Shown here in pieces: positions 17,700 to 26,232 of a stretch of DNA of 64,000 bases (position 1 is its first letter; every line of letters starts with the position of its first letter). Made by a program: the position numbers and the translations under genes. This stretch comes from CANMXU01 sp052030545. Lineage in GTDB: Bacteria > Pseudomonadota > Gammaproteobacteria > Enterobacterales > Alteromonadaceae. The stretch lies in NCBI RefSeq assembly GCF_052030545.1, contig NZ_JBPDIH010000006.1:248001-312000 (forward strand), read 5' to 3'. Below the pieces are notes generated by a model. That model did no database searches. It saw only the letters and a program-made list of their open reading frames with translations, and was not told the origin of the DNA.

Positions 17700-18689
17700 T
17701 TAGTCGTTATCAGCGATGCTTTCTGGTGGCCAATTTTCAAGGCGCATTCCCAGAGACAAACCACGAGACGCTAAAACGTCTTTGATTTCCGTTAAAGACT
17801 TCTTACCTAAATTAGGCGTTTTAAGAAGCTCAACTTCAGCACGCTGTACTAAATCACCAATGTATTGAATTGCTTCTGCTTTCAAGCAGTTTGCTGAACG
17901 AACTGTTAGTTCAAGATCATCAACTGGACGAAGAAGAATCGGATCAAATAGAGGTTTTTCCTCTTTTTGCTCTGGTTCTGTCACATCACGTAATTCAACA
18001 AACGCATCTAGCTGTTCAGCTAGAATGGTTGATGCGCGACGGATAGCTTCTTCTGGATCTAACGTACCGTTAGTTTCCATGTCGATAACTAGCTTGTCTA
18101 AATCTGTACGTTGTTCAACACGTGCAGAATCAACATCGTAGGCAATTCTTGCGACTGGACTGAATGAGGCGTCAACCAACAAACGTCCTATTGCACGATC
18201 TTCTTCCTCGGCATTGCGACGAGTAGAAGCAGGAACGTAACCACGACCCATTTCTACTTTAATGCGCATACTAACTGATCCGTCACCTGTTAACGTACAG
18301 ATAACATGATCTGGATTCGCGATAGTCACGTCTCCATCATGCTGGATGTCAGCAGCCGTTACAGGGCCTTCACCAGACTTAGTTAAGGTAAGAACAGCTT
18401 CGTTTTTGCCTTCTAAACCAACAGCAAGTCCTTTAAGGTTTAACAGTATTTCAATGATGTCTTCTTGAACACCTTCTTTACTACTGTACTCGTGTAATAC
18501 GCCATCGATCTCAACTTCAGTTACAGCACAACCTGGCATTGAAGATAAAAGAATGCGGCGTAACGCATTACCTAAAGTGTGACCAAAACCACGTTCCAAT
18601 GGTTCCAAAGTCACTTTAGCGCGACGAGCGCTAAGAGTTTCGATATCTACCAAACGTGGTCTAAGGAATTCGGTTACAGAACCCTGCAT
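17700..18689 (-). CDS. rpoA: DNA-directed RNA polymerase subunit alpha
   Basis: Alpha subunit that seeds polymerase assembly (N-terminal domain) and binds UP elements and activators (C-terminal domain). The 329 residues equal the E. coli length. The dimerisation segment GFGHTLGNALRRILLSS is near residue 35, followed by ATRRNAEEEDR-like assembly sequence. The C-terminal helix-hairpin region has NCLKAEAIQYIGDLVQR and LGKKSLTEIKDVL. Its place between rpsD and rplQ is the conserved alpha-operon order. Confidence 0.98.
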   Translation of the reverse strand: MQGSVTEFLRPRLVDIETLSARRAKVTLEPLERGFGHTLGNALRRILLSSMPGCAVTEVEIDGVLHEYSSKEGVQEDIIEILLNLKGLAVGLEGKNEAVLTLTKSGEGPVTAADIQHDGDVTIANPDHVICTLTGDGSVSMRIKVEMGRGYVPASTRRNAEEEDRAIGRLLVDASFSPVARIAYDVDSARVEQRTDLDKLVIDMETNGTLDPEEAIRRASTILAEQLDAFVELRDVTEPEQKEEKPLFDPILLRPVDDLELTVRSANCLKAEAIQYIGDLVQRAEVELLKTPNLGKKSLTEIKDVLASRGLSLGMRLENWPPESIADND

Positions 18690-18713
18690 TATGTCCTCTC
18701 TTAATGTACGACT

Positions 18714-19334
18714 TTACTTAGAGTAAAGTTCAACAATCAACTGTTCATTTATTTCTGCAGATAAGTCAGAACGATCTGGAATACGTTTGAAAACGCCTTC
18801 CATTTTCTTATTATCTACTTCAACCCAGACTGGCTTTTCGCGTTGGTCAGCCAACTCTAAAGCAGCAACAATACGCGCTTGAGTTTTCGATTTTTCACGA
18901 ACAGAAACCACATCTTCAGCTTTAACAGTGAAAGATGGAATATTAACAACAACGCCGTTTACAACGATAGCCTTATGGCTAACTAGTTGACGAGCTTCAG
19001 CACGAGTGCTGGCAAAGCCCATACGGTAAACTACGTTATCTAAACGCTTTTCTAAAAGCTGTAACAAGTTTTCACCTGTGTTGCCTTTAAGACGAGCCGC
19101 TTCTTTATAGTAGTTACGGAATTGCTTCTCAAGAACGCCATAAATACGACGAACTTTTTGTTTTTCACGAAGTTGAATACCATAGTCAGATAAACGACCG
19201 CGACGGGCGCCGTGCTGACCTGGAATTGTTTCGATTTTACATTTAGTGTCAATTGCTCTAACACCGCTTTTAAGGAACAAATCTGTTCCTTCGCGGCGAC
19301 TAAGCTTTAACTTAGGACCTAAATATCTAGCCAT
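18714..19334 (-). CDS. rpsD: 30S ribosomal protein S4
   Basis: Primary 16S rRNA-binding protein and the translational repressor of the alpha operon in E. coli. It has 206 residues, begins MARYLGPKLKLSRREGTDLF, and carries the S4 RNA-binding fold (LDNVVYRMGFASTRAEARQLV, then SHKAIVVNGVVVNIPS). The rpsM leader at 20113-20182 still has the sequence E. coli S4 binds, so autoregulation is probable here. Confidence 0.98.
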   Translation of the reverse strand: MARYLGPKLKLSRREGTDLFLKSGVRAIDTKCKIETIPGQHGARRGRLSDYGIQLREKQKVRRIYGVLEKQFRNYYKEAARLKGNTGENLLQLLEKRLDNVVYRMGFASTRAEARQLVSHKAIVVNGVVVNIPSFTVKAEDVVSVREKSKTQARIVAALELADQREKPVWVEVDNKKMEGVFKRIPDRSDLSAEINEQLIVELYSK

Positions 19335-19355
19335 TTTCTTTCTCCAACTTTCCTA

Positions 19356-19745
19356 TTAAACGCGACGTTTCTTAGGAGGACGACAACCATTATGAGGAAT
19401 CGGTGTAACGTCAGTAATGTTGGTGATTTTAAAACCAGCAGCATTTAAGGCACGGATTGCAGACTCACGTCCTGGTCCTGGGCCTTTAACGAACACTTCA
19501 ATATTCTTCAAGCCAAACTCTTGAGCTGCTTTACCAGCACGATCAGCAGCAACCTGTGCAGCGAATGGAGTAGATTTACGTGAACCACGGAAACCTGAAC
19601 CACCAGCAGTTGCCCAAGATAAAGCATTACCTTGACGATCTGTTAGAGTTACGATTGTGTTGTTGAAAGAAGCATGGATATGAGCCATGCCATCAGCAAC
19701 TTGTTTTTTTACGCGTTTACGCGTACGTACAGGTGTTTTAGCCAT
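19356..19745 (-). CDS. rpsK: 30S ribosomal protein S11
   Basis: Small-subunit platform protein. The 129 residues include GMAHIHASFNNTIVTLTDRQ, SWATAGGSGFRGSRKSTPFA and the conserved C-terminus PHNGCRPPKKRRV. It lies between rpsM (13 bp) and rpsD (21 bp). Confidence 0.98.
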   Translation of the reverse strand: MAKTPVRTRKRVKKQVADGMAHIHASFNNTIVTLTDRQGNALSWATAGGSGFRGSRKSTPFAAQVAADRAGKAAQEFGLKNIEVFVKGPGPGRESAIRALNAAGFKITNITDVTPIPHNGCRPPKKRRV

Positions 19746-19758
19746 TGTCTAGTTCCTC

Positions 19759-20115
19759 TTACTTCTTAATAGGCTTACGAGGACCTTTACGTGTACGCGC
19801 ATTTGTTTTAGTGCGTTGACCACGTAGAGGAAGACTGCGACGGTGACGAATGCCACGGTAACAACCTAAGTCCATAAGACGTTTAATGTTCATTGAAACT
19901 TCACGGCGTAAATCACCTTCTACGGTGTATTTATCCACTTCAGCACGAAGCAAATCAATTTGAGCTTCGTCCAATTCACTGATCTTAGTAGTTTCTGCAA
20001 TACCAGAAGCCGCACAAATTGCTTTCGCACGTGTTGCTCCGATACCGAAGATGGCAGTAATGGCGATTACTGCATGCTTACGATCAGGGATGTTAATGCC
20101 AGCGATACGGGCCAC
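19759..20115 (-). CDS. rpsM: 30S ribosomal protein S13
   Basis: Small-subunit head protein contacting the P-site tRNA and the first gene of the alpha operon. I chose the GTG start at 20115 (mature start ARIAGINIPD, 118 residues as in E. coli). AGGAG lies 6 nt before this GTG, whereas the in-frame ATG at 20121 would touch the Shine-Dalgarno directly. E. coli rpsM also starts with GTG in the same context. The C-terminus TRKGPRKPIKK is typical. Confidence 0.97.
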   Translation of the reverse strand: MARIAGINIPDRKHAVIAITAIFGIGATRAKAICAASGIAETTKISELDEAQIDLLRAEVDKYTVEGDLRREVSMNIKRLMDLGCYRGIRHRRSLPLRGQRTKTNARTRKGPRKPIKK

Positions 20116-20182
20116 TAACACATCTCCTATTCTAAATTTAAATTACATCAGGTTGAAAAGCCCGTTAGGATACTCAACCTGT
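20113..20182 (-). promoter_or_regulatory. Alpha-operon leader (S4-binding pseudoknot) at the rpsM start
   Basis: Read on the minus strand, the 5' UTR contains GTTGAGTATCC, then ACGGGCTTTTCAACCTG, followed by the AGGAG and GTG start. This closely follows the E. coli alpha-operon regulatory RNA (GTTGAGTATCC...ACGGGCTTTTCAGC), in which S4 stabilises a pseudoknot that traps the ribosome on the rpsM start. CAGGTTGA and TCAACCTG form the outer stem. Confidence 0.85.
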
Positions 20183-20204
20183 CTTCTTTTTTGCAAATCG
20201 AAGC

Positions 20205-20236
20205 GGCATTATACAGAAAAATCTACATAATGCCAC
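20205..20236 (-). promoter_or_regulatory. Candidate alpha-operon promoter overlapped by an 8-bp inverted repeat
   Basis: On the minus strand, GTGGCA (20236-20231) and TATAAT (20213-20208) are separated by 17 bp, a good sigma-70 promoter just after rpmJ. A perfect inverted repeat, GGCATTAT with ATAATGCC (20227-20234 and 20205-20212), covers both hexamers. It could be an operator or a weak processing/terminator hairpin of the spc transcript. Confidence 0.55.
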
Positions 20237-20268
20237 TTCTAAAAGATTCACTGTCGAAAGGTTAATAA

Positions 20269-20385
20269 TTAACCTTGACGTTGTTTATGCTTAGGGTCGG
20301 TTTTACAAATAACACGAACCACACCAGCACGCTTAACAACTTTACAGTTACGACAAATCTTTTTTACGGATGCACGAACTTTCAT
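20269..20385 (-). CDS. rpmJ: 50S ribosomal protein L36
   Basis: The smallest large-subunit protein and last gene of the spc operon. The 38-codon frame reads MKVRASVKKICRNCKVV and ends DPKHKQRQG. It has the zinc-binding Cys-X2-Cys, a third Cys and a His, so it is the zinc-containing (C+) form. The length is identical to E. coli L36. It begins 43 bp after secY, with a GGAG-type ribosome site. It is easily missed because of its size. Confidence 0.97.
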   Translation of the reverse strand: MKVRASVKKICRNCKVVKRAGVVRVICKTDPKHKQRQG

Positions 20386-20428
20386 CTTACTACTCCGCTT
20401 CTCTTATTAGAGAGTTAACTAAACTATC

Positions 20429-21754
20429 TTAACGACCGTAGCCTTTAAGATTAGCCTTCTTAAGTACATTGTCATATTGATGAGACATCAAATGCGTTTG
20501 TACTTGTGCCATAAAATCCATGATCACAACAACGATAATTAATAACGAAGTTCCGCCAAAATAGAACTGAACGTCCCAAGCGATGATCATAAACTGAGGT
20601 ACCAAACAAATAAAGGTAATGTACATTGCACCTGCTAGGGTTAAACGTGTCATTACTTTATCTATATACTTAGACGTTTGCTCACCAGGACGGATCCCAG
20701 GAATAAACGCACCGGATTTTTTCAGGTTATCTGCTGTTTCACGCGGATTGAAAACAAGAGCCGTGTAGAAGAAACAGAAAAATATTATTGCTGCCGCAAG
20801 TAACATTACATACAAAGGTTGACCTGGAGAAATAGCAATTGATACTTCTTGTAAAAAGTCAGCCATTGCACCTTCACCTTGACCAAACCAGCTTGCAAGC
20901 GTGCCTGGGAACAAGATAATACTTGATGCAAAAATAGGTGGTATTACACCTGCCATGTTTACTTTCAATGGTAAGTGAGTGCTTTGTGCAGCAAAAACCT
21001 TACGGCCTTGCTGACGTTTAGCATAGTTAACAACAATACGTCGCTGACCACGCTCTACAAACACTACAAAGAAAGTCACAGCAAATACAATGACACACAT
21101 TAGCAATAATACTAATAAGTGCAATTCACCTTGACGCGCCATTTCAGCTGTTTGACCAACAGCTGATGGCATACCTGCAACAATACCCGCAAAAATTATA
21201 ATTGAGATACCGTTACCAATACCACGTTCAGTAATTTGCTCACCTAACCACATTAAAAACATGGTACCAGTAACCAAAGAAACTACCGCAGCGAAATAGA
21301 AACCAAAGCCAGCATTCATAACTAGCCCTTGCATCATTTCTGGTAAACTTCTCGCAATTGCAATTGATTGGATGATTGCAAGTACTAATGTGCCGTAGCG
21401 AGTATATTGACTAATTTTACGACGTCCAGCTTCACCTTCTTTCTTAAGCTCTGCCATTGTAGGGTGAACTACAGTAAGCAATTGCATAATAATTGAAGCT
21501 GAGATGTACGGCATAATACCTAGTGCCAATACAGAGGCTCGCTCAAGTGCACCACCAGAGAACATGTTAAACATTTCTACGATGGTGCCCTTTTGTTGTT
21601 CAAACAACTGAGCTAATACAGCGGCGTCAATACCAGGGATTGGCACGAATGATCCTAAACGGAAAACAATAAGTGCTCCGAAAACAAACCATAATCTTTG
21701 TTTTAGCTCAGACAAACCGCCTGCGCCTTTATTATCCATTCCTGGTGTAGCCAT
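20429..21754 (-). CDS. secY: Protein translocase subunit SecY
   Basis: Central channel of the Sec translocon in the inner membrane. The 441 residues contain about ten hydrophobic helices. Family signatures are GIMPYISASIIMQLL near residue 75, GNGISIIIFAGI in the middle, and the cytosolic loop RPGEQTSKYIDKVMTRLTLAG (given here in part, residues about 360-380). It follows rplO by 8 bp, the standard spc-operon order. Confidence 0.98.
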   Translation of the reverse strand: MATPGMDNKGAGGLSELKQRLWFVFGALIVFRLGSFVPIPGIDAAVLAQLFEQQKGTIVEMFNMFSGGALERASVLALGIMPYISASIIMQLLTVVHPTMAELKKEGEAGRRKISQYTRYGTLVLAIIQSIAIARSLPEMMQGLVMNAGFGFYFAAVVSLVTGTMFLMWLGEQITERGIGNGISIIIFAGIVAGMPSAVGQTAEMARQGELHLLVLLLMCVIVFAVTFFVVFVERGQRRIVVNYAKRQQGRKVFAAQSTHLPLKVNMAGVIPPIFASSIILFPGTLASWFGQGEGAMADFLQEVSIAISPGQPLYVMLLAAAIIFFCFFYTALVFNPRETADNLKKSGAFIPGIRPGEQTSKYIDKVMTRLTLAGAMYITFICLVPQFMIIAWDVQFYFGGTSLLIIVVVIMDFMAQVQTHLMSHQYDNVLKKANLKGYGR

Positions 21755-21762
21755 AACCTGTA

Positions 21763-22197
21763 CTATTCCTCGATTTTTCCGCCGGCAGCTTCAATAGCTG
21801 CACGTGCACCTTTAGTAACACCTAAACCACGTACTGTGATTGGACGAGTAATCTCGCCAGACAACATGATTTTTGCTGTCTCAATGTTACGTGTAATTAG
21901 GTTTGCATCTTTAAGTGCATGAATGTCGACAACATCAGCAGTGATGTTATTTAGCTCATGTAAACGTACTTCAGCGCGAACTAAAGACTTACGAGACGTG
22001 AAACCAAATTTAGGTAAACGTTGTTTTAATGGCATTTGACCGCCTTCAAAACCTGGACGTACACTACCGCCAGAACGAGACTTCTGACCTTTGTGACCGC
22101 GACCACCAGTTTTACCTATGCCAGAACCAATACCACGACCACAGCGTTTCTTGGCTTTCTTAGCACCTGGTGCAGGAGATAAAGTATTTAAATGCAT
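21763..22197 (-). CDS. rplO: 50S ribosomal protein L15
   Basis: Large-subunit assembly protein with the glycine- and basic-rich N-terminal extension (MHLNTLSPAPGAKKAKK, then RCGRGIGSGIGKTGGRGHKG). It has 144 residues as in E. coli and starts 2 bp after the rpmD stop. Confidence 0.98.
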   Translation of the reverse strand: MHLNTLSPAPGAKKAKKRCGRGIGSGIGKTGGRGHKGQKSRSGGSVRPGFEGGQMPLKQRLPKFGFTSRKSLVRAEVRLHELNNITADVVDIHALKDANLITRNIETAKIMLSGEITRPITVRGLGVTKGARAAIEAAGGKIEE

Positions 22198-22199
22198 AA

Positions 22200-22379
22200 T
22201 TAATCCTCCACCTTAATCATATAAGATACTTGATTAATCATACCACGTACAGAAGGAGTATCTTCTAACTCAACTGTATGATTGATACGACGTAAACCAA
22301 GACCTTTTAATGTAGCTCTATGCTTCGGTAAACGACCGATAGAACTTTTTACTTGAGTTACTTTAACTGTTTTAGCCAT
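22200..22379 (-). CDS. rpmD: 50S ribosomal protein L30
   Basis: Large-subunit protein with the L30 signature IGRLPKHRATLKGLGLRRI. I chose the ATG at 22379, giving 59 residues (MAKTVKVTQVKSS), the E. coli length. A TTG two codons upstream is possible but would sit directly on the rpsE stop. Confidence 0.96.
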   Translation of the reverse strand: MAKTVKVTQVKSSIGRLPKHRATLKGLGLRRINHTVELEDTPSVRGMINQVSYMIKVED

Positions 22380-22385
22380 GCTCAA

Positions 22386-22889
22386 TTACCCCAAGATGTC
22401 TGAAACGCTTTTGCCACGCTTAGCTGCCATGCCTTCTGGCGAATGCATATTCGCAAGAGCAGAAACAGTAGCGCGAACTACGTTGATTGGGTTAGTAGAA
22501 CCGTATGCCTTTGACAATACGTTCTGAACGCCTGCAACTTCTAGTACTGCACGCATCGCGCCACCGGCGATGATACCTGTACCTTCAGAAGCTGGTTGCA
22601 TGTAAACTTTAGAACCTGAGTGACGACCCTTGATAGGATGTTGAAGAGTAGTACCCTTCAAGTCAACAGTTACTAAGTTACGACGAGCCTTTTCCATTGC
22701 TTTTTGGATTGCAGCAGGAACTTCACGTGCCTTACCGTAACCAAAACCAACACGGCCATTACCGTCACCAACTACAGTTAGTGCTGTGAAACTGAAAATT
22801 CGACCACCTTTAACCACTTTTGAAACGCGGTTTACGGCAACTAACTTTTCAGCTAAATCACTTTGTTGTGCATTTTCTTGATTAGCCAT
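22386..22889 (-). CDS. rpsE: 30S ribosomal protein S5
   Basis: Small-subunit fidelity protein (S4/S5 interface). The double-stranded RNA-binding part reads VNRVSKVVKGGRIFSFTAL, then VGDGNGRVGFGYGKAREVP. I placed the start at the ATG at 22889 (167 residues), because AGGGG lies 6 nt upstream. The in-frame TTG at 22895 would abut the ribosome site. Confidence 0.97.
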   Translation of the reverse strand: MANQENAQQSDLAEKLVAVNRVSKVVKGGRIFSFTALTVVGDGNGRVGFGYGKAREVPAAIQKAMEKARRNLVTVDLKGTTLQHPIKGRHSGSKVYMQPASEGTGIIAGGAMRAVLEVAGVQNVLSKAYGSTNPINVVRATVSALANMHSPEGMAAKRGKSVSDILG

Positions 22890-22898
22890 AATCAACCC

Positions 22899-23252
22899 CT
22901 AAAACTGAAGACCAGCTTCACGAGCTGCTTCTGCTAACGCTTTTACGCGACCATGGTAACGGAAACCTGAACGGTCAAATGCAACAGACTCAATGCCTTT
23001 TGCTTTTGCACGTTCGGCAATTGCTTTACCTACAGCAGTAGCTGCAGCAACGTTACCTGTTTTCTCTACTTGAGCACTAACTTCTTTGTCTAAAGTAGAT
23101 GCCGCAGCAATTACTTCAGAACCATTTGGTGCAATCAATTGCGCGTAAATGTGACGAGGAGTACGGAACACGACTAAACGATTCGCACCCAGCTCGCTGA
23201 TTTTTGCACGAGCGCGTTTAGCGCGGCGCAAACGAGATGTTTTCTTATCCAT
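22899..23252 (-). CDS. rplR: 50S ribosomal protein L18
   Basis: 5S rRNA-binding protein of 117 residues. The N-terminus is basic (MDKKTSRLRRAKRARAK), with RLVVFRTPRHIYAQLI in the middle and the family C-terminus FDRSGFRYHGRVKALAEAAR. It lies between rplF and rpsE in standard order. Confidence 0.98.
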   Translation of the reverse strand: MDKKTSRLRRAKRARAKISELGANRLVVFRTPRHIYAQLIAPNGSEVIAAASTLDKEVSAQVEKTGNVAAATAVGKAIAERAKAKGIESVAFDRSGFRYHGRVKALAEAAREAGLQF

Positions 23253-23261
23253 CGTATTACC

Positions 23262-23795
23262 CTACTTCTTCTTAGCTTCTTTACGGCGAACATGTTCGTC
23301 ACTATAACGAATACCTTTACCTTTATAAGGCTCTGGCTTACGGTAAGCACGAATGTTTGCAGCAGTTTGACCGACCAACTGTTTGTCAGCACTTTTCAGT
23401 ATAACTTCAGTTTGGCTTGGAGTTTCAACAGTTACCCCTTCAGGGATAGCGTGGTCAACCGGGTGTGAAAAGCCTAAAGATAAGTTTAAGTTCTTACCTG
23501 CAGCTTTAGCACGGTAACCAACACCGTTTAAAACTAATGTTTTTGTAAAGCCTTTGCTCACACCTTCAACCATATTATTGATTAAAGCGCGTGCAGTACC
23601 GGCTTGTGCCCATGCAGATTTATCTTCAGAAGCAACAGTTGTTTTAATTACATTTTCTTCTTGAGAAACTGCAACTAGGCTGTTGATTGTAGTAGATAAT
23701 TCACCTACAGGACCTTTTACTTTAATGTCTTGACCAGATAACGTAACAGTAACGCCAGCAGGTACTTCGACAGGTGCTTTTGCAACACGAGACAT
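23262..23795 (-). CDS. rplF: 50S ribosomal protein L6
   Basis: Large-subunit protein near the factor-binding site. The 177 residues begin MSRVAKAPVEVPAGVTVTLS and include the L6 signature PEPYKGKGIRYSDEHV near the C-terminus. It follows rpsH by 12 bp. Confidence 0.98.
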   Translation of the reverse strand: MSRVAKAPVEVPAGVTVTLSGQDIKVKGPVGELSTTINSLVAVSQEENVIKTTVASEDKSAWAQAGTARALINNMVEGVSKGFTKTLVLNGVGYRAKAAGKNLNLSLGFSHPVDHAIPEGVTVETPSQTEVILKSADKQLVGQTAANIRAYRKPEPYKGKGIRYSDEHVRRKEAKKK

Positions 23796-23807
23796 AGTTC
23801 TGCTCCT

Positions 23808-24197
23808 TTACTCTACGAAACCGATGATCTCGCCACCAATACCCGCAGTGCGAGCGGCGCGATCTGTCATCAAACCTTTAGAAGTAGAAATAATCGCAAT
23901 ACCCATACCTGCAAGAACTTTAGGAAGTTCATCACAGCTTTTGTATACACGAAGACCAGGACGTGAAACACGTTTGATCGATTCAATTACTTCTTTACCT
24001 TCAAAATACTTCAAAGTAACAGCTAGTTCAGGTTTTGCTTCACCTGATACTGTGTAATCTGAAATATAACCTTCTTCTTTAAGCAAGTTAGCAATAGCAA
24101 CTTTAACCTTTGAAGATGGCATTGTTACTGCAGTTTTAGCTGCAGATTGACCGTTGCGGATGCGTGTAAACATGTCCGCGATAGGATCAGTCATCAT
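23808..24197 (-). CDS. rpsH: 30S ribosomal protein S8
   Basis: Central-domain 16S rRNA-binding protein and, in E. coli, the translational repressor of the spc operon. The sequence DPIADMFTRIRNGQ and the C-terminal STSKGLMTDRAARTAGIGGE are diagnostic. Three in-frame ATGs occur (24203, 24197, 24194). GGAG ends 3, 9 and 12 nt before them respectively, so 24197 is the best fit (129 residues), though not certain. Confidence 0.96.
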   Translation of the reverse strand: MMTDPIADMFTRIRNGQSAAKTAVTMPSSKVKVAIANLLKEEGYISDYTVSGEAKPELAVTLKYFEGKEVIESIKRVSRPGLRVYKSCDELPKVLAGMGIAIISTSKGLMTDRAARTAGIGGEIIGFVE

Positions 24198-24216
24198 AAC
24201 CATTTACTCCCGTGAA

Positions 24217-24522
24217 TTACCAACTAGCTTTCTTAAGACCTGGAACTTCACCACGCATAGTTGCTTCACGCAACTTGATTCGGCTTAAACCGAATTTACG
24301 TAAGTATCCATGTGGACGACCAGTAACGTTACAACGGTTACGTTGACGGCTACTGCTTGAATCACGAGGTAAACTTTGAAGTTTCAATACTGCATCCCAA
24401 CGATCTTCCTCAGAAGACTCTGGACTTGAGATGATAGCTTTTAGTGCCGCACGCTTTTCAGCATACTGTGCAACTAACTTGGTTCTTTTAGCTTCACGAG
24501 CTTTCATTGACGATTTAGCCAT
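24217..24522 (-). CDS. rpsN: 30S ribosomal protein S14
   Basis: Small-subunit head protein. The 101-residue form begins MAKSSMKAREAKRTKLV, contains RNRCNVTGRPHGYLRKFGLSR and has only one Cys there. It is therefore the zinc-independent long form (C-) rather than the short zinc form. It starts 4 bp after rplE. Confidence 0.98.
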   Translation of the reverse strand: MAKSSMKAREAKRTKLVAQYAEKRAALKAIISSPESSEEDRWDAVLKLQSLPRDSSSSRQRNRCNVTGRPHGYLRKFGLSRIKLREATMRGEVPGLKKASW

Positions 24523-24526
24523 AACT

Positions 24527-25072
24527 CTACGCCTTCTTCTTGAACGGGAAGTTGAATGCAGTCAATAAAGCATGACCTTCTTCGTTATTCTTCGCGCTAG
24601 TAGTGATAGTAATATCTAATCCACGGATTTTATCGATTTTATCGTAATCGATTTCTGGGAAGATAATTTGCTCACGTACACCCATGCTGTAGTTACCACG
24701 GCCATCGAACGACTTAGGGTTCAAGCCACGGAAGTCACGGATACGAGGAATTGAGATAGAGATTAAACGCTCTAAAAATTCCCACATACGCTCGCCGCGT
24801 AAAGTTACTTTTGTACCAATAGGGTAGCCTTCACGAATCTTGAAGCCCGCAACAGATTTGCGTGCAACAGTCGTAAGCGGCTTTTGACCCGAGATTGCAG
24901 TAAGATCATTCGTGGCGTGCTCTAATACCTTTTTATCGGCAATCGCTTCACCAACACCCATGTTAAGGGTGATCTTTTCAATCCGAGGGACTTGCATGAC
25001 ACTTTTATAACCAAATTGCTTTTGCAATTCAGCTACAACTGTATCTTTGTAAAAATCATGCAGTTTCGCCAT
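24527..25072 (-). CDS. rplE: 50S ribosomal protein L5
   Basis: 5S rRNA-binding protein at the central protuberance. The 181 residues begin MAKLHDFYKDTVVAEL and include PRIEKITLNMGVGEA, YPIGTKVTLRGERMWEFL and FPEIDYDKIDKIRGLD. It follows rplX by 12 bp. Confidence 0.98.
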   Translation of the reverse strand: MAKLHDFYKDTVVAELQKQFGYKSVMQVPRIEKITLNMGVGEAIADKKVLEHATNDLTAISGQKPLTTVARKSVAGFKIREGYPIGTKVTLRGERMWEFLERLISISIPRIRDFRGLNPKSFDGRGNYSMGVREQIIFPEIDYDKIDKIRGLDITITTSAKNNEEGHALLTAFNFPFKKKA

Positions 25073-25084
25073 CGTTTACTCCAA

Positions 25085-25399
25085 TTAAATTAATTCGTTA
25101 TTAGATTTGAAGAAGCGTACTTTCTTACCGTCTTCAACTCTAAAACCTACACGATCTGCTTTACCCGTTGCTGGGTTAAGGATCGCTACGTTTGATACGT
25201 GGATAGGTGCTTCTTTTTCAACAATGCCACCAGGCTGCTGTAACTGAGGTACAGGTTTTTGGTGTTTCTTGATTAAGTTAACGCCTTCTACGAATACTTT
25301 GCTGTCTTCAACAAGAACTTTGGTCACTTTACCAGTTTTGCCCTTGTCTTTGCCTGCAAGTATAACTACTTCATCATCACGACGAATCTTAGATGCCAT
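25085..25399 (-). CDS. rplX: 50S ribosomal protein L24
   Basis: Assembly-initiator protein of the large subunit. It has 104 residues with the KOW motif near the start (DEVVILAGKDKGKTGKV) and the conserved NLIKKHQKPVPQLQQPGGI. It lies 12 bp after rplN. Confidence 0.98.
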   Translation of the reverse strand: MASKIRRDDEVVILAGKDKGKTGKVTKVLVEDSKVFVEGVNLIKKHQKPVPQLQQPGGIVEKEAPIHVSNVAILNPATGKADRVGFRVEDGKKVRFFKSNNELI

Positions 25400-25411
25400 T
25401 ATCGTGACTCC

Positions 25412-25780
25412 TTATAGTACTTCTGGTGCTAATGAAACGATCTTCATAAATTTTTCATTACGAAGTTCACGTGTCACAGGCCCGAAAATACGAGTACCAA
25501 TTGGTTGTAAGTTAGCATTTAACATTACAGCCGCGTTTTCGTCAAAACGAATGGCAGAACCATCTGTACGACGAACACCTTTCTTTGTGCGCACCACTAC
25601 TGCAGTTAGAACATCACCTTTTTTAACCTTGCCGCGAGGATTTGCTTCCTTCACTGCAATTTTGATGATGTCGCCAATGCGTGCGTAGCGACGGTGCGAG
25701 CCACCAAGAACCTTTATACATTGTACACGACGAGCGCCACTGTTATCAGCCACGTTCAATTGTGATTGCATTTGGATCAT
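25412..25780 (-). CDS. rplN: 50S ribosomal protein L14
   Basis: Large-subunit interface protein and first gene of the spc operon. The 122 residues begin MIQMQSQLNVADNSGARRV and include ARIGDIIKIAVKEANPRGKV. Upstream, where rpsQ would normally follow closely, there is an unusual gap of about 860 bp carrying opposite-strand ORFs. Confidence 0.98.
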   Translation of the reverse strand: MIQMQSQLNVADNSGARRVQCIKVLGGSHRRYARIGDIIKIAVKEANPRGKVKKGDVLTAVVVRTKKGVRRTDGSAIRFDENAAVMLNANLQPIGTRIFGPVTRELRNEKFMKIVSLAPEVL

Positions 25781-25892
25781 TTAATATGTCTCCGCTATTT
25801 ATCTTTTGTCTTATAAAAAAGATAGAAATTTAAGGCCAAAAATCCGACCCGTCACTGCCTTTTAAATCCCACTCATATTAAGAGGGCGCGAG

Positions 25893-25901
25893 ATTATAAC
25901 A
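25893..25901 (-). promoter_or_regulatory. Candidate spc-operon promoter (extended -10)
   Basis: On the minus strand TGTTATAAT (25901-25893) is a perfect extended -10 element about 115 bp before rplN. No convincing -35 hexamer is seen, which is common with extended -10 promoters. E. coli also has a promoter at this point. Confidence 0.55.
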
Positions 25902-26100
25902 CCACTAATTAAAAAGTGATACTCTATTTAGCGAAAAAATAAACAATCTCCGTGTTCTTGTTCAATTGGGTGACCAAAGTAAATAGTTCGTATCAACATG
26001 TTTACATAATAAAAAAATTATACTTAACGGACATTGGTGGTTATTTTTTCACCTACAAGCTAATCTCTTTGTAAATAACTAGCTTAACAAGGAAAGTTAA

Positions 26101-26223
26101 ATGAAATATTCCCTCTGCCTCCTAGCAAAGCCCAACCATGTAAATATTAGTAACCTTACTAAGTCACACAGCAAGCGCTTCACTCACGGACTCAATCTTG
26201 CTGCTAAAAATACGAATACATAA
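26101..26223 (+). CDS. Possible 40-residue peptide ORF in the S10/spc junction
   Basis: A short ORF that reads MKYSLCLLAKPNHVNISN and continues to a TAA at 26221-26223. It has a good ribosome site (AAGGA, 7 nt before the ATG) and its stop merges with the ribosome site of the next gene (26233). This arrangement suggests a two-gene unit on the plus strand, against the ribosomal operons. The peptide is basic and has no recognisable domain. It could also be a leader peptide or a chance ORF. I do not recognise it. Confidence 0.4.
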   Translation: MKYSLCLLAKPNHVNISNLTKSHSKRFTHGLNLAAKNTNT

Positions 26224-26232
26224 GGTAAGGTT

